From Haliscomenobacter sp040401995 (GTDB lineage: Bacteria > Bacteroidota > Bacteroidia > Chitinophagales > Saprospiraceae): a stretch of DNA of 64,000 nt. Positions within the stretch are counted from its first letter, which is position 1. The number at the start of each line of letters is the position of its first letter. Position numbers and translations under genes: made by a program. The notes beneath the pieces were generated by a model. That model saw only the letters and a list, made by a program, of their open reading frames with translations. It had not been told where the DNA came from and did not search any database. The stretch is taken from NCBI GenBank assembly GCA_040401995.1, contig JBBANM010000019.1, positions 20,814 through 84,813 on the forward strand, in the 5' to 3' direction. This document shows, piece after piece, positions 17,962-26,657 of the stretch.

Positions 17962-19956
17962 ATGAAAAAACTACTGTTATTAATCTTCCTCTTTTTTAAG
18001 CTTGGCCTTAGTTTTGGTCAGACCACCACTCTGGACAGTTTAAAGCTGGAACTCACTAAAGCAAAAAGTGATACCACCAAAGTCTTATTGTATGAAAAAT
18101 TAATGAGAGCTTCTCAAGGTCAAGCGTCGATTGACTACGGGATGAAAGGATTGTCCCTAGCCAAACGAATTCACTTTGATAAAGGGATAATACTGTGTGG
18201 CAACTGGTTAGCTTTTATTACAGTTGAACGAAACTACTACAAGTCCATCTTAATCTTGATGGAAACAAAACAATTGTGTGAAAAGAACAAAGATTCTTTT
18301 CAGTTGGCTCTAACATTGAGTTATTTGGGTTATGCTTACGGTAAGTTTGACCACCAAAAAGGACTACAATACTATTTTGAATACAAAAAACTAAACGAAA
18401 AAGTGAACGTGCCCCAAAGCATTGTTCCCATCAATACCGTCATTGGGTTTGAGTACAAAGAAGCTGGTATTCCAGACTCAGCATTGGTTTATTTTCAAAA
18501 AGGATATGCTTATGCTTTGCAATCACCCATCCCTTTAACCCCTAGCTATTTTTATGTGCATTTCGGCGAGGTGTATTACCAAAAAGGTCAGAAGGAGCTC
18601 GCCATGAGCTATTTTCGTCGCTCGATTGTAATTGATGATTATGGGCAGGCTTTTCTCGGAATGGCCCAAATCCACCGCGATAAAAATGAGTTGGATTCAG
18701 CCAAGTATTTTGCCAAAAAAGCTCTTCAGATCTTTCAAGAAAAAAAACGAAATTTATACGTCATTCGGGCCGCAAATTTGCTTTTTGATTTATACAAAAA
18801 CTCAAATGCCGCAGAAGCACTCAATTACCTTGTCATCTCCACAGCTACTAAAGACAGTCTTTTTAGTCAAGAAAAAGGGCAACAGATCGAAAAATTAGCC
18901 TTCGAGGAACGGGAACGGGCTGCAAAAAACGAAAGAATGATCCTCGACCGTGAAATCGCGTTTAAAAATCGAGTCCGGATCTTTGCTTTGCTGGCCGTTT
19001 TGGGGGTAGTTTTGTTGATCGCTTTTATCCTTTACCGCAACAACCGTCAAAAGCAAGTGGCCAATGCACTTTTGTTAACTCAAAAAGAAGAGATTCAAAG
19101 TACCCTCAACCTGCTCAAATCTACCCAAGCCCAACTCATCCAATCGGAAAAACTCGCCTCTTTGGGTGAACTGACGGCTGGGATCGCCCACGAAATCCAA
19201 AACCCGTTGAATTTCGTCAATAACTTCTCGGAATTGAGCGTAGAACTCCTCGAGGAAATGGAAACGGAATTCAAAGCAGGTAAGTCCAATGATGCCTTTG
19301 AAATCGCTGCTGATCTCAAACAAAACCTTAGCAAAATCAACCATCATGGCCAGCGTGCCTCCGCCATCGTGAAAGGCATGCTCGAGCACTCGCGTGGTAG
19401 AGACGCGATTCATCGCGTGTCCACCGATATCAACGCCCTGGCCGATGAGTACCTGCGCCTCACCTACCACGGCCTACGCGCCAAGGATAGTAGTTTTAAT
19501 GCCGTGATGGAAACGCATTTTGATCCTAATTTGCCTAAAATTGAGGTGATTCCTCAGGACATTGGGCGAGTGCTGCTCAATTTGATCAACAATGCTTTTT
19601 ATGCGGTGAATCAACGGAATAACGCCGTAGAGACATTGCATGATAACGCCGTAGAGACATTGCATGCAATGTCTCTACCCTACCAACCTACGGTGACCAT
19701 AACCACAAAAAAACTGGAAAATGCCATCGAAATCAGCGTCAAAGACAATGGAAATGGTATTCCTGAAAACATCAAAGACAAAATCTTCCAGCCGTTTTTC
19801 ACCACCAAGCCGACTGGGCAAGGTACAGGTTTGGGGCTGAGTTTGGCGTATGACATTGTAACGAAGGGGCATGGAGGAACATTAACAGTGGAAAGTATAG
19901 CGGGCCAAGGAAGTACTTTTATCTTGACTTTGACCCAAAATCCAAGCCAGCCATGA
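17962..19956 (+). CDS. Sensor histidine kinase HK6 (TPR type)
   Basis: 664 residues: signal peptide (1-20), TPR-like helical repeats (about 22-300, for example PDSALVYFQKGYAYAL and DSAKYFAKKALQIF), a helix, one TM segment (338-358), a short coiled coil, HisKA with His410 and an intact ATPase domain. The periplasmic part is a near copy of HK9. DHp subtype is beta, site A is GRDAIHR and site B has two 8-residue repeats. The tail SIAGQGSTFILTL differs from the 7TM-type tail, so sensor and extreme C-terminus travel together while the middle is shared. It overlaps HK7 by 4 bp. Confidence 0.87.
   Translation: MKKLLLLIFLFFKLGLSFGQTTTLDSLKLELTKAKSDTTKVLLYEKLMRASQGQASIDYGMKGLSLAKRIHFDKGIILCGNWLAFITVERNYYKSILILMETKQLCEKNKDSFQLALTLSYLGYAYGKFDHQKGLQYYFEYKKLNEKVNVPQSIVPINTVIGFEYKEAGIPDSALVYFQKGYAYALQSPIPLTPSYFYVHFGEVYYQKGQKELAMSYFRRSIVIDDYGQAFLGMAQIHRDKNELDSAKYFAKKALQIFQEKKRNLYVIRAANLLFDLYKNSNAAEALNYLVISTATKDSLFSQEKGQQIEKLAFEERERAAKNERMILDREIAFKNRVRIFALLAVLGVVLLIAFILYRNNRQKQVANALLLTQKEEIQSTLNLLKSTQAQLIQSEKLASLGELTAGIAHEIQNPLNFVNNFSELSVELLEEMETEFKAGKSNDAFEIAADLKQNLSKINHHGQRASAIVKGMLEHSRGRDAIHRVSTDINALADEYLRLTYHGLRAKDSSFNAVMETHFDPNLPKIEVIPQDIGRVLLNLINNAFYAVNQRNNAVETLHDNAVETLHAMSLPYQPTVTITTKKLENAIEISVKDNGNGIPENIKDKIFQPFFTTKPTGQGTGLGLSLAYDIVTKGHGGTLTVESIAGQGSTFILTLTQNPSQP
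19397..19424 (+). repeat. In-frame GTAGAGAC-family palindrome, site A of HK6
   Basis: Same 28-bp imperfect element as in HK4 and HK7, read as GRDAIHRVST. Confidence 0.85.
19619..19678 (+). repeat. Two 24-bp tandem units ending in a palindrome, site B of HK6
   Basis: Units start at 19619 and 19643. The second completes the perfect 28-bp palindrome at 19651-19678. This is an intermediate copy number between HK7 (one) and HK4 (four). Confidence 0.92.
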
Positions 19957-22217
19957 ATAAAATCAGCATTTTACCGCTTTGCTTTCTGTGTATCCATCTG
20001 CTATTTTTAACAGCAAGTAAGGCTCAATCTCTAATTCAATTATCCGATAAAATTGATAATTACAACATTCAAGACATTATTGAAGTTTTCCCCGATTCTT
20101 TGGGAAAACTGAAGATTGAACAAGTCAGTTCTCCTGAATATACCCATAAATTTCAAAAAGGCTACAATAGAAATCTTTGGTTAGCCAATACAAAGTTGAA
20201 AGCGCATTGGTTGAAATTTAAGGTTAAAAATGAATCCTATCAAAACCGATGGCTGATTAGAATAAGAGGAAATAAAGTAACACTGTTTGATAAGCAAGCC
20301 AATGGCAGTTTCAAAACTTATCAAATGGGCGATATGATTCCTATGGCTGATTGGTATTTTAAAAAAGGCTTTGCCAATGATTATATTTTACCTGTCCCGC
20401 TTGAAGTAGGCGAGCAAAAAATATTCTATGCTAAGATAGAAACTATAAACATCTTTACTTTATTTTCTTCTACAGTTACCTCGCAAAACACCTACCAAAC
20501 TTACAATGAGAAAATCTCCATTTTTTCGGAAATAAAGTTTATCAATGAATTTAGAAAGCAAACGACTCTAGATTTTATTATTATTGGCGGATTGTTGATC
20601 ATGCTTTTTTATCATCTAATTGTAACTTTTGTTTTAAGAGATAAAGTTTATCTATACTATGCCCTATACAGTTTTTTTCTTTTATTAACATTAATGGTTT
20701 GGAAAGGAACGATTGATGTTTTGGGACTTTATAAACATCCAATTGAAGATACATATAGTTTTTTTCCTTTTGTAATTCTATCAATGCATATATTCTACAC
20801 CTTATTCCTTATAAATTATCTTGACCTGGCAAAGTACAATCCTCGTTTAAATGTTTTCATCATACGCTATTTGTGGATAATTTTTGCAATAGCTTATATA
20901 CCAATGATCATTTTAATGCTCATTGGTAAGCACATTTTTGATATTTATGGTATTTCAATGGCAGGGAATAATTTCCTACTTAATTTGGGGTTATTCTTGG
21001 TTGTGATCAGCTTATGGAACAAAAATCCTTTAGTGAAAATTTTTCTTCTAGGAGATAGTCTTTTTATCATTTCCTTCGCCATTGAGCCCCTGTCAGCTTT
21101 TATTACTTTTTTCAATTTCCCGCCTATTTCTACCTATTTTTGGGGCGTTAATTTAGTAGATATTGGGGTTTTCTTTCAACAGATCATTTTCGCTTATGGC
21201 TTGGCTTTGAGAATTCAGCTTTCTAACCAGGAAAAAGCGAAAGCCCAGGCTAAAGCCGTCAAAATCCAACAGGAAGCCAATCAACAACTTGAGACCAAAG
21301 TCCAGGAACGCACCCAACAACTCCACGAAACCAATGAAGATCTGGAGAGAAGCAATGAACAGATAAACATCAAAAACCTGGAACTAGCCGATACTCTTAC
21401 TACACTCAAATCCACCCAAGCCCAACTCATCCAATCGGAAAAACTCGCTTCCCTGGGTGAATTGACGGCTGGCATCGCCCACGAAATCCAAAACCCGCTC
21501 AACTTCGTCAATAACTTCGCCGAAGTCAGCGCAGAGTTAATAGATGATATGAAGGCCGATTTACAAGCTGGAAAAACCATAGAAGCCTCTGAAATTGCCA
21601 ATGATCTTCAGGTGAATCTCCAAAAAATCAACCACCACGGCCAGCGTGCCTCCGCCATCGTGAAAGGCATGCTCGAGCACTCGCGTGGTAGAGACGCGAT
21701 TCATCGCGTGTCCACCGACCTCAACGCCCTCGCCGATGAATACCTGCGCCTCGCCTATCACGGACTGCGCGCGAAAGACAGCAGCTTCAACGCCACCATG
21801 GAAACGCATTTTGACCCTGATTTGCCAAAAATCGAGGTCATTCCCCAGGATATTGGAAGGGTATTATTGAATTTGATCAACAACGCTTTTTATGCGGTCA
21901 ATCAACGGAACAACGCCGTAGAGACATTGCATGCAATGTCTCTACCCTACCAACCAACGGTAACCATCACCACTCGAAAACTGGAAAACGCCATCGAAAT
22001 CAGCGTCAAGGACAATGGGAATGGGATTCCTGAAGCGATCAAAGACAAGATTTTTCAGCCGTTTTTCACTACCAAGCCAACTGGGCAAGGGACGGGTTTG
22101 GGGCTGAGTTTGGCCTATGATATTGTGACTAAGGGGCATGGGGGCACGATTGAGGTGGAAAGTGTGAAAAGTGAAGGAACGGCTTTTATTCTTAAATTGC
22201 CAATACAAATAACCTGA
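19953..22217 (+). CDS. Sensor histidine kinase HK7 (7TMR-DISMED2-like + 7TM)
   Basis: 754 residues: signal peptide (1-24), a periplasmic domain (about 30-180, with HWLKFKVKN) like 7TMR-DISM extracellular domain 2, seven TM helices (about 207-420), a long coiled coil (425-490) and HisKA with His510. The ATPase boxes are intact. This is the only kinase here with this sensor class, yet its DHp (alpha), site A (GRDAIHR) and site B (one GTAGAGAC palindrome) match HK4, so the catalytic half was probably exchanged with its neighbours. Its ATG overlaps the HK6 stop. HK8 begins 2 bp after its own stop. Confidence 0.87.
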   Translation: MNKISILPLCFLCIHLLFLTASKAQSLIQLSDKIDNYNIQDIIEVFPDSLGKLKIEQVSSPEYTHKFQKGYNRNLWLANTKLKAHWLKFKVKNESYQNRWLIRIRGNKVTLFDKQANGSFKTYQMGDMIPMADWYFKKGFANDYILPVPLEVGEQKIFYAKIETINIFTLFSSTVTSQNTYQTYNEKISIFSEIKFINEFRKQTTLDFIIIGGLLIMLFYHLIVTFVLRDKVYLYYALYSFFLLLTLMVWKGTIDVLGLYKHPIEDTYSFFPFVILSMHIFYTLFLINYLDLAKYNPRLNVFIIRYLWIIFAIAYIPMIILMLIGKHIFDIYGISMAGNNFLLNLGLFLVVISLWNKNPLVKIFLLGDSLFIISFAIEPLSAFITFFNFPPISTYFWGVNLVDIGVFFQQIIFAYGLALRIQLSNQEKAKAQAKAVKIQQEANQQLETKVQERTQQLHETNEDLERSNEQINIKNLELADTLTTLKSTQAQLIQSEKLASLGELTAGIAHEIQNPLNFVNNFAEVSAELIDDMKADLQAGKTIEASEIANDLQVNLQKINHHGQRASAIVKGMLEHSRGRDAIHRVSTDLNALADEYLRLAYHGLRAKDSSFNATMETHFDPDLPKIEVIPQDIGRVLLNLINNAFYAVNQRNNAVETLHAMSLPYQPTVTITTRKLENAIEISVKDNGNGIPEAIKDKIFQPFFTTKPTGQGTGLGLSLAYDIVTKGHGGTIEVESVKSEGTAFILKLPIQIT
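21688..21715 (+). repeat. In-frame GTAGAGAC-family palindrome, site A of HK7
   Basis: Same imperfect 28-bp element as in HK4 and HK6. Confidence 0.85.
21918..21945 (+). repeat. In-frame GTAGAGAC palindrome, site B of HK7
   Basis: Perfect 28-bp inverted repeat with arm GTAGAGACATTGCA. It is a single copy of the variant expanded in HK4 and HK6. Confidence 0.9.
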
Positions 22218-22219
22218 TA

Positions 22220-24400
22220 ATGAAACAATTATTCATTTTATTTCTTCTTTTTTCTCTAACCGCTACAGCTCAAAAAAGCGAAGCTTTTAGTATTGATAAA
22301 CTACCCGAACCAAATCACAATTGGCGCATATTAGGCACCCGAACCTCACTCTATTCGCTAGAATTGGGTGTTTTGCTCGACAAAGGCTGGAAATTTCAAT
22401 CAGGGGATAATCCTGATTTTGCAAAAATAAATTTTGATGACAGTCAATGGCAGTCAGTGAATCCCGCCCAAAATTTTCATGGTATCCCTAATATACAAAA
22501 TGGGATTTCGTGGTTTAGGATTTATCTTCAATTTTCGCCAACCATCGAACGAGATTTGGCAATGCTGATTGAACAAAATGGGGCTTCCGAAGTGTATTTG
22601 AATGGAAAATTAGTCAAAAAACTGGGTATTGTAAGCCTCAATTCCAAAGAGGTAAAAGCCTATAATCCAGTCAATTTGCCTATTCTCCTGCATTTGGACA
22701 CCACCTCAACGCAAGTACTTGCTATTCGATACGCTCAACAACCCAATGTTCATTATAGTACTGTTTTTTTTGATAAAAATTATGCACTTAAAATACAGAT
22801 CAATACGCTTTCCACCGCTATTGAAACCCAACAAAAAATCTCCAACAATTTTCAAATCAATTTGAGTTTCAGGGTTGGAGTTTTTATGATTATGGCACTT
22901 CTCCATTTGTCATTTTTCTTTTTTCATCCTACCAATAAAGCCAATCTATTTTTTAGTTTGTATGCCATAGCTGCCGCATGTAGCTATGGTGAGCAAATAC
23001 GATGGTTTGCCTTAAATGATATTCAAGCAAAATACATTTCGTCATTGCTTTCTTTTAATTCCAATTGTCTCAGTTTTATACTATTATTTATTGCTTTTAA
23101 TTATTTATTCAATCAAAAAAGGGGTCTAATTTTTTGGTCACTGATCATACTGACAGCCATCAGTATGCCCCTATCCATAATGGTGTATGGCTGGGGTTGG
23201 TTAATTGGCGCCTTGTTGCTCAATACGCTCATAAATTTGGAAATTGCTCGTATCGTTTTTATATCCATCAAAAACCGACAAAAAGGCACGTGGATTTTGG
23301 GTATTGGTGCTGTCCTATTTATTATATTTTGGCCGATATTTAATCTTCAAAATTTGTTTGGTTGGTTTTTGCCACTGAGCGGCATACCTTTTACAATTGC
23401 CATTTTGGGTATCCCATTGGTTACCTCCATTTATTTGGGTTTAGAATTTGGTTTTATCAACAAATCACTTAATCAGAGGCTAAAAGAAAACCAAAACTTG
23501 ACCGATCAAATCATTATTCAAGAAAAAGAAAGACAACAAATACTCGCTTCTCAAAACGAAACGCTGGAAAAACAAGTAGCCGAACGCACTGCCGAACTAC
23601 GAGCCTCCCAAGCCCAACTCATCCAATCCGAAAAACTGGCCTCCCTTGGTGAACTGACCGCTGGGATCGCCCATGAGATTCAAAACCCGCTGAATTTTGT
23701 CAATAATTTTTCGGAATTGAGCGTGGAACTCCTTGAGGAAATGGAAACGGAATTCAAATCAGGTAAGTCCCAAGATGCTTTTGAAATCGCTGCGGATCTC
23801 AAACAAAATCTCAACAAAATCAACCACCACGGTCAGCGCGCCTCAGCCATCGTGAAAGGTATGCTCGAGCACTCGCGCACGAGCACGGGCACGAAGGTAG
23901 CAACGGATATCAACGCCTTGGCGGATGAATACCTGCGCCTATCTTACCACGGTCTGCGCGCCAAGGACAGCAGTTTCAATGCCATCATGGAAACGCATTT
24001 TGATCCCGATTTGCCTAAAGTTGAGGTCATCCCTCAAGACATTGGCAGGGTATTGCTCAATCTGATCAATAATGCGTTTTATGCGGTGAATCAACGCAAT
24101 AGCACCGTAGAGACGTTGCATGCAACGTCTCTACCCTACCAACCTACTGTTACCGTAAGCACTCGAAAGCAGGAAAACGCCATCGAAATCAGCGTCAAAG
24201 ACAATGGGAATGGGATTCCGGAAACGATCAAAGACAAGATCTTCCAGCCATTTTTCACCACTAAGCCGACAGGGCAAGGGACAGGTTTAGGGCTGAGTTT
24301 GGCGTATGATATTGTGACCAAGGGGCATGGGGGGACGCTGACGGTTACCAGTATTCCCGGAGCGGAAACCACTTTTGAACTTCAATTGCCAATGAACTAA
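22220..24400 (+). CDS. Sensor histidine kinase HK8 (beta-sandwich + 7TM type)
   Basis: 726 residues: signal peptide (1-18), beta-sandwich, 7TM, coiled coil, HisKA with His485 and an intact ATPase domain. Between LPE and VLLDKGWKF it has about 18 residues (NWRILGTRTSLYSLELG region, about 22309-22365) absent from every sibling, so the start of the sandwich domain is altered. DHp subtype is beta, site A is TSTGTK and site B has one GTAGAGAC palindrome read after NSTVETLH. The stop is 12 bp before HK9, and this HK8/HK9 junction is almost the same as the HK5/HK6 junction. Confidence 0.87.
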   Translation: MKQLFILFLLFSLTATAQKSEAFSIDKLPEPNHNWRILGTRTSLYSLELGVLLDKGWKFQSGDNPDFAKINFDDSQWQSVNPAQNFHGIPNIQNGISWFRIYLQFSPTIERDLAMLIEQNGASEVYLNGKLVKKLGIVSLNSKEVKAYNPVNLPILLHLDTTSTQVLAIRYAQQPNVHYSTVFFDKNYALKIQINTLSTAIETQQKISNNFQINLSFRVGVFMIMALLHLSFFFFHPTNKANLFFSLYAIAAACSYGEQIRWFALNDIQAKYISSLLSFNSNCLSFILLFIAFNYLFNQKRGLIFWSLIILTAISMPLSIMVYGWGWLIGALLLNTLINLEIARIVFISIKNRQKGTWILGIGAVLFIIFWPIFNLQNLFGWFLPLSGIPFTIAILGIPLVTSIYLGLEFGFINKSLNQRLKENQNLTDQIIIQEKERQQILASQNETLEKQVAERTAELRASQAQLIQSEKLASLGELTAGIAHEIQNPLNFVNNFSELSVELLEEMETEFKSGKSQDAFEIAADLKQNLNKINHHGQRASAIVKGMLEHSRTSTGTKVATDINALADEYLRLSYHGLRAKDSSFNAIMETHFDPDLPKVEVIPQDIGRVLLNLINNAFYAVNQRNSTVETLHATSLPYQPTVTVSTRKQENAIEISVKDNGNGIPETIKDKIFQPFFTTKPTGQGTGLGLSLAYDIVTKGHGGTLTVTSIPGAETTFELQLPMN
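24107..24134 (+). repeat. In-frame GTAGAGAC palindrome, site B of HK8
   Basis: Perfect 28-bp inverted repeat, same arm as in HK3 (GTAGAGACGTTGCA). Confidence 0.9.
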
Positions 24401-24412
24401 TCCCCCATTCAA

Positions 24413-26404
24413 ATGAAAAATCTACCGTTATTAATCTTCCTCTTTTTTAAGCTTGGCCTTAGTTTTGGACAGACCACTACTTTGGACAGTTTAAAGCTGG
24501 AACTCACTAAAACAAAAAGTGATACCACCAAAGTCTTATTGTATGAAAAATTAATGAGAGCTTCTCAAGGCCAAGCGTCGATTGATTACGGGATGAAAGG
24601 ATTGGCCCTAGCCAAACGGATTCACTTTGATAAAGGGATAATACTGTGTGGAAACGTGGTAGCTTTTATTACAGTTGAACGAAACTACTACAAGTCCATC
24701 TTAATGCTGATGGAAACAAAGCAGCTTTGTGAAAAGACCAAAGATTCATTCCAACTGGTAAATGCGTTGGCTTATTTAGGGTATGCATTCGGCAGGTTTG
24801 ACCAACAAAAGGCACTTCAGTACGATTTTCAATGTAAAGCACTAATGGAGAAATTGAACATCACCCAAAGTGTTATCCCCATCAATACAGCAATCGGATA
24901 CACTTATAAAGACAATGGATTTCCGGACTCAGCGCTGGTCTATCTTCAAAAAGGGTATGCGTACGCTTTGCAGTCAGACAAACCTCTAAGTCCTCAGAGT
25001 TTTGATGTACATTTTGGTGAAGTGTATTACCAAAAAGGCCAGAAAGAACTAGCCATGAGCTATTTTCTGCGCTCTATAGCTGCTATAGGCGAAGCTTTCC
25101 CGCCCAATGGCCAGAATGACGGCCAGGCTTATCTGGGAATGGCCCGTATCTACCGCGATAGGAATGAGCTGGATTCAGCCAGGTATTGCGCCAAAAAAGC
25201 TCTCCAAATTTTTCAGGAAAGAAAACTAAATTTATACGTCATTCAGGACGCAAATTTGCTTTTTGAATTGTATAAAAACTCAAATACCACCGAAGCACTC
25301 CATTACCTGGTTATCGCGTCCACTACTAAAGACAGTCTTTTTAGTCAAGAAAAAGGTCGGCAAATCGAAAAATTAGCCTTCGAGGAACGGGAACAGGCCG
25401 CAAAAAACGAAAGGATGATCCTGGACCGTGAGATCGCGTTTAAAAATCGAGTTAGGCTCTATGCGCTGCTGGCCGTTTTGGGGGTAGTTTTGTTGATCGC
25501 CTTTATCCTTTACCGCAACAACCGCCAAAAGCAAGTTGCCAACAAACTATTGCAAAATCAAAAAGAGGCAATTCAAAGTACGCTTAACTTACTTAAATCC
25601 ACTCAAGCCCAACTCATCCAATCCGAAAAACTTGCCTCTCTGGGTGAACTGACTGCTGGAATCGCCCATGAGATTCAAAATCCACTCAACTTTGTCAATA
25701 ACTTTTCAGAACTCAGCGTGGAATTATTGGAGGAAATGGAAAGTGATTTCAAAGCAGGTAAGTCACATGATGCTTTTGAAATCGCTGCTGATCTCAAACA
25801 AAACCTCACTAAAATCAACCACCACGGCAAACGTGCCTCCGCCATCGTGAAGGGTATGTTGGAACATTCCCGGACTGGAGACGCGATGCATCGCGTCTCT
25901 ACCGACCTCAACGCCCTGGCGGATGAATACCTGCGCCTCGCCTATCATGGCCTACGCGCTAAAGACAGTAGCTTCAACGCCACCATGGAAACCCATTTTG
26001 ATCCTGATTTGCCTAAAATTGAGGTCATCCCGCAAGACATTGGGCGGGTGTTACTTAATTTGATCAACAATGCTTTTTATGCAGTCAATCAACGGAATAA
26101 CGCCGTAGAGACGTTGCATGCAACGTCTCTAACCTACCAGCCTACGGTAATTGTCAGCACAAAAAAACTGGAGAATGCCATTGAAATCCGTGTTAAAGAC
26201 AATGGGAATGGCATCCCGGAAGCGATCAAAGACAAAATATTCCAGCCATTTTTTACTACCAAACCTACTGGGCAGGGAACGGGATTAGGGCTGAGTTTGG
26301 CATATGATATTGTGACCAAAGGGCATGGGGGGAAATTGGAAGTAGAAAGCAGTATTGGCGCTGGAACAACTTTCATCTTAACGCTCCCATACTCCGAAAT
26401 CTAA
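24413..26404 (+). CDS. Sensor histidine kinase HK9 (TPR type), paralogue of HK6
   Basis: 663 residues with the HK6 layout: signal peptide (1-20), TPR-like repeats, one TM segment (about 346-367), HisKA with His419 and an ATPase domain with all boxes. The first 90 residues differ from HK6 at only a few positions, then divergence rises (a loop reading AIGEAFPPNGQ is unique to HK9). DHp subtype is beta, with HHGKRAS where siblings have HHGQRAS. Site A is TGDAMHR and site B one GTAGAGAC palindrome. It is the last gene of the HK2-HK9 operon and is followed by a MITE-like element. Confidence 0.87.
   Translation: MKNLPLLIFLFFKLGLSFGQTTTLDSLKLELTKTKSDTTKVLLYEKLMRASQGQASIDYGMKGLALAKRIHFDKGIILCGNVVAFITVERNYYKSILMLMETKQLCEKTKDSFQLVNALAYLGYAFGRFDQQKALQYDFQCKALMEKLNITQSVIPINTAIGYTYKDNGFPDSALVYLQKGYAYALQSDKPLSPQSFDVHFGEVYYQKGQKELAMSYFLRSIAAIGEAFPPNGQNDGQAYLGMARIYRDRNELDSARYCAKKALQIFQERKLNLYVIQDANLLFELYKNSNTTEALHYLVIASTTKDSLFSQEKGRQIEKLAFEEREQAAKNERMILDREIAFKNRVRLYALLAVLGVVLLIAFILYRNNRQKQVANKLLQNQKEAIQSTLNLLKSTQAQLIQSEKLASLGELTAGIAHEIQNPLNFVNNFSELSVELLEEMESDFKAGKSHDAFEIAADLKQNLTKINHHGKRASAIVKGMLEHSRTGDAMHRVSTDLNALADEYLRLAYHGLRAKDSSFNATMETHFDPDLPKIEVIPQDIGRVLLNLINNAFYAVNQRNNAVETLHATSLTYQPTVIVSTKKLENAIEIRVKDNGNGIPEAIKDKIFQPFFTTKPTGQGTGLGLSLAYDIVTKGHGGKLEVESSIGAGTTFILTLPYSEI
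25875..25902 (+). repeat. In-frame GTAGAGAC-family palindrome, site A of HK9
   Basis: The 22-bp core GAGACGCGATG/CATCGCGTCTC (25878-25899) is a perfect palindrome, and the outer left arm is worn. It resembles the HK2 version more than that of HK4, 6 and 7. Confidence 0.8.
26105..26132 (+). repeat. In-frame GTAGAGAC palindrome, site B of HK9
   Basis: 28-bp inverted repeat, perfect except for the last base (A instead of C). Confidence 0.88.
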
Positions 26405-26434
26405 TATGGCATTGTGAATAAACTTAATCATTTT

Positions 26435-26642
26435 AGAGCTTGTTCAGGATTCTGGTTCGAAGGCGAAAATGAGCTAAAATTCGTACTAATGAGGCGCAAA
26501 AAGCGTTGCAAATCCCGACAAAGTCGGGAGAGTGTATCCCGACTTTGTCGAGGACAGGTCAGCGCTACGTGAGCATTTTTGTAACGAAATTGGGGTGAAT
26601 TTTGGCCATTTGTAGCTCGAAGCAGAAACCTGAACAAGCTCT
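26435..26642. mobile_element. MITE-like element, copy 1 (between HK9 and the TonB receptor)
   Basis: It begins AGAGCTTGTTCAGG and ends with the complement (CCTGAACAAGCTCT). The interior shares GGGGTGAATTTTGGCCATTTGTAG and GCGAAAATGAG-like blocks with the copies at 41674, 43523 and 62153. This copy carries about 45 extra bases with two CCCGACAAAGTCGGG-type hairpin arms, probably a nested insertion. It has no transposase gene. Confidence 0.75.
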
Positions 26643-26657
26643 TAACACCTAAATACT

